Shown here in pieces: positions 31,830-42,989 of a stretch of DNA of 64,000 nucleotides. Origin of the DNA: Blastobasis lacticolella (Eukaryota; Arthropoda; Insecta; Lepidoptera; Blastobasidae); the NCBI GenBank assembly GCA_905147135.1, contig LR990042.1, positions 15,615,545 to 15,679,544 of the forward strand, given 5' to 3'. The stretch's first letter is position 1; every line of letters starts with the position of its first letter. Made by a program: the position numbers and the translations under genes. The notes below the pieces were generated by a model that saw nothing but the letters and a program-made list of their open reading frames with translations, did not search any database and had not been told where the DNA came from.

Positions 31830-32930
31830 CGATTCAAACACCTTAACCGACGCTTCTATGTAGGTAATAGGCCATAGTTAAGTCCATAAAGTCCAGTCCA
31901 GGTGGTCCATGGAGAACCATATAATTTTAAGAAGTTGCTATAACCTCCACGCTCAGCAAGCGGTTTGGATATCGTGGCAATGGTAGGGGTTGCGCTATAT
32001 TTGATTATGCCAAGTGTCAATTTTACTGAAAGACAATATCAAATGAAATTGAGCAAATGGTGTGAACGATGCATTAAGAGTCGCCATCTTGATATGGCTA
32101 GGTATAGGTTCTATTTGATAGGCAATAAGTATGATTACCATTTTTTTTACAATTTCATTTGTTAAAGTTCTTAACGAAAAGTAAACGCCTAACATCGATA
32201 GCGAGCAATGTTTAATAACAGTCCACCCAACTTACTCATTTCTGACACTGAAAATTTCTAACCTCAAACATTCACCTCAATCACTTATCGATGCGGACTT
32301 TGCGGCGGATCTGGTGGAATCACTGAGTATGCAGACTTTGATCCCTGTTCTGCCATATTCGTATCTCACACGTAAACACCAGGTTTTTGTATTGATAAAT
32401 ATAATATGCAGGGTGTAATCGTTACGTTTACTTCTTAAATGTAAGAGCTAGAGATTGAAATAATATATTACGGAATAAAGCCTCCAGAGACAAAACCTGT
32501 AGGTATAGTCTAGGATTGGACTCCATTTAGAACCAACTTATTATATATCCATATTGTTTTTTGTTGTCTTTATTTATTTAACTGTTTTATCACCCTCTGC
32601 CCTAATATAGAGAAATAGCATAAAAATAAACGACACGCCATTCTTTAACCGTCACTCTCCAAGTAATACGACGACCTGAGTGGTTCAATGGTCAACATAC
32701 CATTGCGGAAAGGTGTCACGTAACAGCGGCAAAGCTCTGGTGATTCATGATTGCTGTCTGATCTAATAGGATGATTGTACTATGGTGCACAAGAAATCTG
32801 TAAAAGCTACGGATAGGATGCTTCAACACATCCAGAGGGTTAATACTCCCTCCACCCATACCAGACCGTTGCAATGTGGTATTTTGGGTGATTTTCGCCA
32901 AAAGTTGACGATGATGTGAAGCCTTTAGGT
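31830..32930. other. Intergenic, mirror of 13231-14340
   Basis: No supported gene. The open frames present in the left arm are shorter or altered here. Confidence 0.4.
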
Positions 32931-32937
32931 TCACATG

Positions 32938-32964
32938 GTCCACTGTGTCCACTGTGTCCACTGC
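32938..32964 (-). repeat. Tandem 9-bp repeat, three units
   Basis: Counterpart of the five-unit array at 13186-13230. Confidence 0.85.
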
Positions 32965-33558
32965 AGCACAAGTACCTATGCTATAAAAGCCCCCTTCAAG
33001 TATTCTGAACTATGCCCAGGAGTACTAAAATAGCGCCTCCCGCAGAATATTCGTAGCCAACATGTTAGCAACTCTCAATATTGGAGAGAAGTAATTATTA
33101 GAAAACAAATTGCCTTAGACTACCACTAGCCCCACGGCTAATGGCTGTCTCAGTGGCAACTGAATTTTACATAAAACAATCTTACACCACTTTAATAGTG
33201 GCTAACGTAGATGACGTAGTGTAGAATATTCTAATGTCAAATTCAGATTCCAACTGAGGTAGTCAATATCCCCTAAGTGCACCGTCGCCATAAATCTAGG
33301 TACCTAACCCTAGTACCTCTTTATGTGCAACCAGGTCCTTTACCGATCCTGTATTGTCAGTTCACCTGTTTTGTATTTAGATTGAGTACAAATGATAACA
33401 ATATTCATTTTCAAGTAGTATTTAGAGGAATCCGTATTTTCTTTGTGTTTTGTAGACCACGCGGACGAAGTCGGGGCCAACAGCTAGTCTCTTTATTTAT
33501 AAGTTTACTATAGATTACTAGTTGGCCCGACGCAACTACGTTCGCGTGGTATCCTACT

Positions 33559-34019
33559 TGTAAGGTTCATTGTTCATACCGGGAATCTGTAGTACCCCAG
33601 CTGCCTACTTATTAGAACAAGGCGATCATTCATGATATCGTTTCTCCGTACTCAACGAATTCGGCTATGTTTGTATAAAAGCAATAACTCACAATAACAC
33701 TTTACTAATGTAAGACTCATTGTTGCATACCGGGCTCTGTAGTGGCCCACCTACGTAATGGTACTTATTTGACTAATCGAATTGGGCTATGTTTATATAA
33801 AAGCAATAACACCGTCCTGTATTCGAGACCGCAGTTGCTTTGTTCTGTAGTCGGTATAAGAGTATGTGAACATCGGAACTTAATCAGTTGATTTAAATTA
33901 GTGAACCAGAACGCAAGTATTTGCACAAGTGATTGTATAGAGGTTTTTAATGCTAATAAACAGTTTTTGAACGATCAGTTAAGTTTATATGATGTTTGGA
34001 CCCAGTTGATAATTAAAAT
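33559..34019 (+). mobile_element. Right-arm-only insertion, candidate solo LTR
   Basis: About 460 bp with no counterpart in the left arm (which reads continuously around 12625-12640), bounded by CTACT at 33554-33558 and 34020-34024. It starts TGTAAGG. Its first 150 bp (33559-33708) is followed by a diverged second copy (33709-33830), each ending in a TATA box (TATAAAA at 33674 and about 33796) before the same GCAATAAC. AATAAA follows at 33955. Promoter plus polyA signal in ~450 bp is LTR-like, but no clear CA end is seen. Confidence 0.45.
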
Positions 34020-34064
34020 CTACTTTTACTGAGATTGAGATTCAGATCGTTTATCCTCTACCCG

Positions 34065-34297
34065 TACTCATCACTACCCTACTCTACCCCTACCCTACCA
34101 TTACCCTACTCAATACCTACCCTACTCTACTTTACTCTACTCTATACCTACACTACTCTGTAGTACTCTACTCTATCTTACTCTTCACCTACTCTACACC
34201 TGGCCTACCTCTATCCTACATCTATCCTGCACCTGTCTTTACGCCTAACCTTCACCTACCCTACGCCTACCCTAGGGTAGGGTAGTCTACTCTTTTT
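34065..34297 (-). repeat. GGTAG-type minisatellite, right arm
   Basis: Expanded counterpart of 12515-12612, units of CTACC/CTACTCTACC type, ending in a small CCTAGGGTAGGGTAG inversion. Confidence 0.75.
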
Positions 34298-34664
34298 TTC
34301 TTACATACAAACCTTGTCCTAATAATTACAAATCCAACATAAAAAAGAAGCCGTTCTGAAATTTGCTAACACACAATGTTTTGGGTTTTATTATTGCATC
34401 ATTCCTAGAGAATTAGAATTAGAATCATTTATTTGCTGTAAATGTGTTAGGTACATTAACATATCTTAGATATTAAAAGATCTTAATTTTTTTTAAGATT
34501 AAGTATTAACCTATGTCGAAACAATTATTATCTACACTAATTGCGTAATGTTCCAATTACAATATATTCGAAAACAGTCGTTTAAGATAAACGTTTTTCA
34601 CGCTTTTCTATAAAATAAAAAATTTAAAACTTTATTAGACAGCATTTCCCACACTATAAAAAAA

Positions 34665-34890
34665 AAAAACTTGGCGTTAATGACCCAGTTGTGCTCTCGC
34701 GCACGAGGGCCCGGGGTCCGCCTTGACCATGGTCCACGATTAGGCAGGTCAGGTAATTACAGTGGAGCGACTGCCATCCGACCTCCATGACCCTGCTACC
34801 AGGGGAACCTGACCAGATTGGATCATGGTTACACATCCAGTCGCCTGAATGTGCAGGTTTCATCACGATGTTTCCCTCACCCTCTGATAC
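34665..34890 (-). mobile_element. SINE-like repeat (family 2), right arm copy a
   Basis: Mirror of 11965-12195. Confidence 0.62.
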
Positions 34891-34944
34891 ATATTCTAAT
34901 ACTTCGTAATAACATTTATATTCTGTTCCATTTATCTATACCTA

Positions 34945-35205
34945 TGTAAAAATTAATTGTAGTGCGTTAGTCTCGCTAAAACTCGAAAACAGCTAGACCG
35001 TTTTCAATCATTCTTTTTTTGTTTTGTTCGCTACTATATTGGGATCCCTGAAACTCAAAGAAAAACAATTACCCTTTTTTTTCTTTATTACATATCACTC
35101 CTGTGTTATAACCAACAAAACAAAAGAAGAATTATTCAAATCTGTCCAGCCGTTTTTGAGTTTAGCGAGATTAACGAAGAGCAATTGATTTTTTGTATGG
35201 AGATT
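34945..35205. mobile_element. MITE with long inverted ends, right arm
   Basis: Mirror of 11647-11912. Confidence 0.62.
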
Positions 35206-35289
35206 GTACCTTTTATAAAAAAATATCTAGTATTTCATATCGATTTTGCAGTAAATTATTATATATGTTTGATGTACACATTATTTTAA

Positions 35290-38200
35290 TTTATTTTATT
35301 TGGCTGTCTCACAGCTCACAACAATAAGATAAGTATAATAGCATAATTTCCATCAGCCATTTACGAGACACCACAGATAAATTTAATAAATTGACTATAA
35401 CATTCTAGTACATTGAAATGTTTAGTGCTGGTAGGCACTTGTACAGAACCAATACTGTGTTATACATACATTAGGTATATATATCGTACTTAGAAATAAA
35501 GGTCTTAACCATAATGTTTCTTACTTCCGTAACGCTACTGAAAAACAAGTCAATATGCTCATCAGCGGATAAATCATTAAATGCCCTTGCCGATCGCAAC
35601 ATAAAACTGTTCATGCGATAATTTGTGCGAGCGTATGGAGTATGGAGTAATTCTTTACTACGTAAGTGGAAATATGGAACATTTAAAACAAGTTAGACAG
35701 AAGTAGTGGACAATCAATTTTGGACTCAGCAATCTTCATCAAAACGCAATATCTGCAATTTCTCTGCGAATAGAGAGAGGTAGCAAGTGAAACCGGATAC
35801 AACGTTTCTCGTATTCAACATTACATATTTTAAACTTAAAACTAAGAAATCTGGTAAATTTCCTCTGCAGTTTTTCTAGCCTATCAGAGTGAATATTATA
35901 GTGCGGACTCCAGACCTGACTCGCGTATTCAAGATGACTTCTGACATAAGCACAGTACAGAACCTTAAGCGTTTTCATCCTTTTAAGTGACTTCCCACAA
36001 CGAAGGACAAAGCCTAGAGCACGAGAAGCCTTGCTAACCACCTGGTCAACGTGACTCCCGTATGTTAACTGATTATCGAGTATAACTCCCAGGTCACGTG
36101 TGGAGTCAGATCGTGATAGAATTTCATTTTGAATACTGTAGTCCATATACTAACAGCTGCTTCTTGCGTGAAAAGCTTACTACAGTGCATTTAGATACGT
36201 TAAGGTCCAGCTTATTGAGCCCACAATAGCGATCAAGTCTTAGAAGATCTTCCTGTAGCAGAGACGCATCGGTAAAACTATCCACTGTTCTATATATTTT
36301 CATGTCGTCTGCAAACAGGACAAATTTAGACTTGAGGAAACAGCTGCCGATGTCATTTACAAACGCCACAAAAAGAAGCGGACCCAGCAGAGATCCCTGG
36401 GGCACGCCTGACGGTACTGCTCTCCAAGCAGACGAATACCCATTTAAAACAACTGCTGGTGTCCTATTCTTCACATAAGAGATAAATCACCGTAACAAAT
36501 CGCCACGAATACCTAGACCGAAAAGCTTCTCTAAAAGAATGTCATGGTCGATACGGTCGAAGGCTTTGCTATAGTCGGTATAGATAGCGTCTGTTTGGTA
36601 GCTTTTGTCCATATTGGCACTGACAAATTCCGTAAACAGTACATGACTCGATACCGTGGACCTACCTCTCACAAAGCCATGTTGTTAGGACAATAAGCTG
36701 GACTGTATAGAGGAATATAGCTGGTTGCAAACTACGCGTTCAAGCACCTTCGCAAGCAGGCAAAGCTTCGAAATAGGTCTGTTGTTTCCGACGTCATCCT
36801 TGGATCCTTATGAATAGCTGTAATAAAAGCAGATTTCCACAGAGAAGGCATGACGCCCTCCTGCAGCGAACGTTTGAACAACAAGGAGACAGGTAATGCC
36901 AACTCAGCCGCAAAACGGACCAGAAACAGCGCTGGAAGACCACCAGGTCCAGCAGATTTGCCCAGATCCAGACACCCCAACAGCCTATGCACCTTATCAA
37001 CGTCCACCTCAATAGACGTGATGTCACAGACCGAGTTAGGACTGTCTATAGTTCCGGTAATAACCGCAGCCGACTCGGTGTCAAGGAAGGTCGATTAAAA
37101 ATATTTGGAGAACAGCTAACATATGCCAGGACCAGTGTCAGACGTGGAATCCGCATAAAACATACTTGAAGGATAGTTATTGCTAACACGTTTGCTCTTA
37201 ATAAACGTCCAGAACGCTCTTGGATTGATCGTGATGTAGTCCTCGATGGTCGACATATACGCATCGTAACATTTACGCTCCAAAGTTTTGGCCCTGTCGC
37301 GAAGTAAACAAAACGCATTATATTCAGGTCAGAAATATTACCATAGATGTTGAACTTAGCTAAAAATGTTGACTTTTCTTTTAAAATTTTGATGAGAGGT
37401 GTACTATACCAAGGGGGATAAGAGTGAGTATATGTTACTCGTTTAGGTATATAGCTGTCTCGTAAATTGTTGATAATGAAATAAAATTCCCGGACTGCGT
37501 CCTCCACATCGCCCCGAAGAAGAACCTCGCCCCATTGCGTATCAGTCAATGATGCACGGATTCTATCATAATCACCTTTCCCATACTGAAATATGGTCCG
37601 CCTTGTTACATCCAATAGGTGCACCTGTACAAAGTCAGCACGGATTACAAGAGATCTATGATATGAATCTTCGACTAGTAAAGGGTTAGAAGATGCAAAT
37701 ACGGAGACAGTGTCGTTAGAGCACCAAGTCTAATATTTTTCCTTGAAAATTAGCGACAGCATTAAACTGGCTAAGATTACATAGCTCCAAGGTGTCGGTA
37801 AACTCCATCATAAAGTTGACCGGTGGTGCAACCGGGCGAAGTCCAACGTCGGCGGCAACCAAGTCGATGCAACTCATATTAAAATCACCAAGGATTACGA
37901 ATTTGTCAAGAGGGTGATTGACGGTTAATTGCAATAATTTGTTCATGAAGTTAGCTAGTTGAGTCGCAAAGTTGTTACCACGGTTTTGTTCATACAGGTA
38001 TAAAGTGCATAGATGTAACTTATATACAGACCTAAGGCAACTACTGCGCAATGACAGTGTTACCCATAGGTCTTCGGCACTGGACGGCCAATCCAATTTA
38101 GTAGATGCTGCTATATCGCGACGGACCGCTATAATAACATCACCACCCCGCGACTGCCCTGTTGCGTCGTAATCGCGATCGCGACGCCACACTAAATATC

Positions 38201-38400
38201 TGTCATCGAAAAGCTCGCTGTTTGATATTCCTTCCACCAGCCATGTCTCGGTCAAAGTGATAACGTCGAAGTTGCTGAGTCTCACGTTTCTTAGGAAAGT
38301 CTTGGATTTAGTGCGCAGTCCACGTACATTCTGGTGATAGATAGTTAGGGCCGCCATTATGAATATAATAATAGCATATATGACATGTCTGGCGACTCTG
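35290..38400 (-). mobile_element. 5'-truncated CR1/Jockey-group LINE, right arm
   Basis: Mirror of 8581-11540 and slightly better preserved. Pieces on the minus strand: endonuclease 38357-37716 (TETWL, GDFN); linker 37624-37046; RT start 37007-36732, frameshifted after IHKD; palm A 36672-36487 with YTDYSKAFDRIDH; palm B-E 36474-36124 with PQGSLLGPLLF and FADDMK; C-terminus 36146-35739. Frameshifts fall at different places from the left arm, so most damage here arose after the duplication or is arm-specific. Confidence 0.82.
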
Positions 38401-39285
38401 GGTATTTTTTAGCCAAGACCTTTATTACCAAATTTTTTTAATAAATCTTAACTTAGATTATTTCACTTATTATTGTGTGGGTACCAATTAGGGACACGCG
38501 ATTGTAAATGATTTTAATCATTTAATACAATTACTAATCTGGATAATCTAGTAATAAATTAGTATTCCTAATACTATTTTCCATAAACGCCAAAATGTAC
38601 ATAATAATAACTATCTCAAAAATGTAACATAATACTCAGGTGTAGAGTCCATTTACAAGATAATAATGGTTTTAATGTAGTTTTGATTAGTTACCTGATT
38701 AGCAAATGATTAGCAAAAATAAAAGTTTAGCAAATATTTTTAAATTTAAACTTTGAAAAAGCGACCATTCACACACTTAGTCAAAACGTCATGTCACTGA
38801 GACGACGTTGCTGCCATTGCAATTTTAGCTCCAATGAAGTAGTTCTATGACCTTTGATCAAAGAACTGGTCCATACGCTAGTATATAGAAGTTTTTGGTT
38901 GTCCCCCATTTTTTTAATTTGGGTTACAACGGGAATGATCTGAAATATTACAGTTTAGGCTCCAGTATCAGTGAAAGAGTACCTTATATACTAATATAGT
39001 AACTTATATACTTAAAAGTAATTTGATGACATTTCATCAAAAAACAATGCTTTTATAAAAAGTCTTATTCGAAAAAATGGTACCGATAATTAAACTAAAA
39101 AGCGGAAACTAAAAAAGTACTTTAAAACATACTTTTGACTTGTTTCTAACCTTTTAGTTTTTTAAAAGCAGTTGGGGTTGTTAGTTTTATTAACGCCTTA
39201 TTTTTGGTTCGCAATCAGAGCATTTTGATTGTCTATTTTCTTTTCAAGAGCACTAACTTTATTATACAATGTTATGATATACATG

Positions 39286-40633
39286 TAGCAAGTTAAACAC
39301 ACAAGAATTCGATTAATACTGTTTATTATGTCAACTGAGGGTATACATTAAAAATGTATGTTAAAAAAATCAGTGAAAAGTATAGTTTCATGAGCAGAAG
39401 GCAGAGCTTCACTTCATTACACAGAACAATTTATATGAATAAATCTAAGATGTCTCTCTTAGTTAATAAGTCCCAGAATTATGTAACATGAATGGAATCT
39501 AAGTCCTTTTTAATTATTAGCTTAAATACATTTTTATATTAGGTAGGTACTTAATACAATACAATAACTGGGTACCATTGAACTAATAGTTACATCATAA
39601 AGTTACTATACCTAGGTACCTATACTAACTTATAGATATAATGGAGCCGCAAGGTAGGTTTGTATAATAATGTAACAAATAGATAACATTAAGTACTTAA
39701 AAGGTAGGTACCACTTGACTTAGATGTTGTTGGGCAATTCGTGTTTTTAACTTTGACTGAGTTATCATGGTATTTTGTTGCCGTTCGACGGCAAAGCTGA
39801 CTCTCTCATTACCTGTGGCCTTTATCTCAAGCGACGAGGGCTCTGTTTTGAATGGCGCAGACGCGGGCGGCGGCATCTCCGCAGCCGGCTCGGCAGCCTC
39901 GCGCTGCACGAGATGCCGGCGCGTGCGGCAGTACAGTCGCCCGCGCGCGTCTTGAACCACCAACGAACGTGGCGCTGCTGTGGACGCTACGATAGTAACC
40001 GATTTTCATTGACCTGAATCAACTAATGTAGCCTTACTGCCAGGTTTTAAGTTATCCATCTCTAGTTGACCTATCGTAGTACCTTTTGTCTAATAACTTT
40101 TGAACCATAATTGCTTCATAATTGCGTTTATTATCAATCACTTCTGTGAACAATTGTTGATTAACTGGTAATCTAGTATTTAGACGTCGGCCCATCAATA
40201 TCTGAGATGGAGAATCTATACCATTACCGGGGTGTAGTTCTATAATTTAATAAACTAATATAAATATTGTCTCCAGAGTCCACGCATTTTTTAAATAAGT
40301 TTATAACCGTTTAGACTATGGATAGTGTGGCGAAGATGTAACCTGCCGTATTTCCCAGGATTTCATGAATTTGTTGAACTCATACGAGCGATAAGCTGGA
40401 CCGTTGTCTGTAACTAATTCTGACGGTATAGGTACCATGTCTAGAAAATTTATCCTTTTAAAATGTTATTATGTTATTACAAGCTATCTATATTATAACT
40501 TCTCAAACTACGTAGAGGTGGGACAACCCACCTCTACGTAGTTTGAGAAGTTATCCACGAGTACAATATAATATTTTTTGTTATTTTCAAATATATCCTA
40601 GCCTATTTTATCCCTTGGTACATTTGGTACCTG
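39286..40633 (-). pseudogene. Gypsy 3' LTR and integrase remnant, right arm
   Basis: Mirror of 6369-7730: LTR end near 39286, C-terminal frame 39963-39697, integrase core pieces up to 40490. The core is followed by the 60-bp fold-back at 40495-40554, which re-reads the DNFSNYVEVGQ region in reverse. This is the 3' part of an element that continues to 44310. Confidence 0.7.
40495..40554. repeat. Perfect 28-bp fold-back in the right arm only
   Basis: Arms 40495-40522 and 40527-40554 with a 4-nt loop ACAA. Absent from the left arm, where the same gypsy stretch (6460-6490) reads straight through. Confidence 0.92.
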
Positions 40634-41044
40634 GTGCTGCAACAGCGTGTCGCGGCGCGGGTGTGGGGTGCGCAGGGCGCACGCGGCGCAGCGGCGCACA
40701 GCGCGCTCCACGTCACCCGACAGCACCAGCCGAAATGACGTCGCGGGCACGCCTCTTGCACCTCTCTATGCCGAGGTGACCTTCGTAGATGCGCGATAGC
40801 ATTTCCTTACGCATCTTACGAGGAATAAAGGTACAGTTGCCCTTGAAAATTATTCCGTTTATATATTGTTATAGCTCACAATAAGGCCAAAATACTTTTA
40901 CTATGATTTTCACATCGTATCTGTTCCTTGGCCAGCCCTTTGTTACGAGGCTTGTCCCAAAACTAAGATCTTTATTAATATAAAAAATCGAAAAAGGGCT
41001 TTATTAAAAAAAAATTTACATGGTCATATTATACTACTCATAAA

Positions 41045-42126
41045 CTATTTTTCGACATAATCGCCATTCATATCGAGACATTTTTGTAGTCGATCTGGAA
41101 GCTTTTGTATGCCAGCGTCATAGAACCCTCCGTCCACCTCTTTTTCCAAGTACTCCATCACTAAAGTCTTCACTTCTTCGTCTGAATTCAGCCTTTTCCC
41201 TCCTAAATGCTTCTTTAGGTTGGTGAACAAGTGATAGTCCGATGGGGCAAGCTCTGGGCTGTAGGGGGGGTGGGGAAGAATGTCCCAACCAAACTTATCC
41301 AAAAGCGCTTTTGTGTTGCGTGCCACGTGAGGTCGAGCGTTATCGTGCGAAAGACGCACTCCCTTTGTTAGCATTCCAGGTCGTCGGTTTTTAATGGCTT
41401 CACGCAATTTTTCAAGCGTTTCACAATACGATGCCGAATTAATGGTGGTCCCTGTTGGCATAAATTTGATGAGAAGGACGCCTTTCCTGTCCCAGAAGAC
41501 AGTTGCCATAATTTTTCTGGCAGATAGCGTCACTTTAAATTTCCTTTTTGTGGGGGAAAATGAATGCCTCCACTCCATTGACTGTTGTTTTGATTCTGGT
41601 GTGAAGTGGTAGACCCACGTTTCATCTCCTGTCACTATTGAGTCCAAAAATACAGCTCCTTCTTCAGCGTACAGCTCCAAAACCTTGCGGGAACTTTCGA
41701 TGCGTTGGCGTTTGTGATCCTCTGTAAGCATCTTTGGCACCCATCTTGCACTACACTTTCGGTATCCCAAATTACTTATGATTCTGGGAAGCGAGGACTT
41801 GGGTATGTGCAACTTTTCTTCAAGTTCTCGAGTACTCGTCGATCTTCATGAAATTCAAAATCAACTTGTTCTTGGCGATTGTCAGAAACAGATGGCCTTC
41901 GACTTCTGGCTTCATCATGGATATTCGTCCTCCCATTTAAAAATTCTCTGCACCACTTCCTCACATTTTTAATTGACATAGACGTCGATCCATAAGAGGT
42001 ACAAAGTTGTCGATGGATGGCCGCCGGCGTCTCGCCACGCGAGTGAACAAAACGGATTACCGCGCGAAGCTCACACTGAGCATGGAAAGATAAGGAGGCG
42101 GACGCTGATAAGGTTGACGCGCTCAT
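41045..42126 (-). pseudogene. mariner transposase, D,D34D, frameshifted
   Basis: Start is the Met at 42126. The N-terminal piece (42126-41776) has the paired helix-turn-helix DNA-binding region (CELRAVIRFVHSRGETPAAIH). The C-terminal piece (41812-41045) has WVPKML, and the catalytic Asp residues in TGDETWV, SHDNARPH and APSDYHLF; exactly 34 residues separate the last two, the mariner signature. The two pieces are in different frames that change around 41800-41840, between the DNA-binding and catalytic halves. All catalytic residues remain, so a single frameshift is the main lesion. Confidence 0.9.
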
Positions 42127-42138
42127 CTCGTTCACGTG

Positions 42139-42989
42139 CATGGACTTACTACCCAAAGGGACTGCGCACTGCTTTGACTAAAACCGGGCAGAGCGAGAGT
42201 CACCATCGATAGTCCTGTGTCCCTTTCTAGTGTTGCCACCATTGTTGATGCAAATTCCGAATTACTTTTATTACTTAGCGCGGACACCGACCTACCGATC
42301 AGGGCCAGGCAGAGTCGGACCAGGTGCAATCTGAAGGTCATATTTTCACCAAGGTCCAGCCCAAGGTTTCCCTGCTACTCGGAACCCATTGGTCCTAAAA
42401 TACTAGTTTCTAGAGAGAAATTATAGTACTTGTTGATCTACATTTCGAATGACAGCTGTCAAACTTAAAACTGCAATAACTTCTAAACTATTGGTGCTAG
42501 AACACTAGTTCCTAAAGAGAAATGATAGTGTTCGTCGAGATCTACATTTCGGATGACAGTTTTAAGTTTGACAGCTGTCACCCGAAATGTAGATATCGAC
42601 GAGTACTATCACTTCTCTTTAGGAACTAGTGTTGTAGGATAAATCGTTACCGAACTCTTTTACCTGTTTTGTGTAACAAAAAGTCGTAGGTTGATAATTA
42701 TGTCGACTCGACGTTTGTCGGAGAAACGTTCAGTAGATCAAAAGGTATTTTGACAACTACTGTTCGGATTGTACGTATTACCCCATAATAATACCAAATT
42801 CACGGTAAATATATTTCTCCAATAATGGCAACACCAAACATGACACTTGTCAATTTAGAATGACGGTGATTATGCCAATAACATTGTGTTTACACTGTTA
42901 GAAAGGGACAAAGGACTATCGATGGTGACTCTCGCTCTGCCCGGTTTTAGTCAAAGCAGTGCGCAGTCCCTTTGGGTAGTAAGTCCATG
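42139..42989. mobile_element. 851-bp element with 8-bp target duplication inside mariner
   Basis: Ends are inverted for about 90 bp, beginning CATGGACTTACTACCCAAAG. Flanks are a perfect TTCACGTG (42131-42138 and 42990-42997). An 8-bp duplication fits hAT or P superfamilies. No coding capacity. It lies just upstream of the mariner transposase start, in its leader. Confidence 0.88.
42501..42633. repeat. Internal fold-back in the 851-bp element
   Basis: Imperfect arms of about 58 bp (42501-42559 and 42575-42633), both containing ACTAGTTCCTAAAGAGAA and CTACATTTCGG. A diverged direct copy of one arm precedes at about 42400-42470, so the interior was built by repeated duplication of one ~80-bp unit. 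Confidence 0.8.

Larger units (their letters stand above)
27095..40633. repeat. Right arm of a giant inverted repeat
   Basis: Reverse-complement partner of 6369-26603. It lacks the errantivirus but carries a ~460-bp insertion (33559-34019) and a longer minisatellite. Gypsy sequence continues beyond its outer end (to about 44310), whereas in the left arm the gypsy stops at the edge. At the inner end the reverse holds: the left arm keeps more original exon 3 sequence. Each junction therefore points to a different truncated side. Confidence 0.93.

Noticed and set aside
6369..40633. Palindrome as a pure assembly artefact (one locus placed twice)
   Set aside because: Arms differ by substitutions, repeat counts, a 7.5-kb insertion in one and a ~460-bp insertion in the other, and have different outer sequences. 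Collapsed haplotypes joined in inverted order remain possible without spanning reads.
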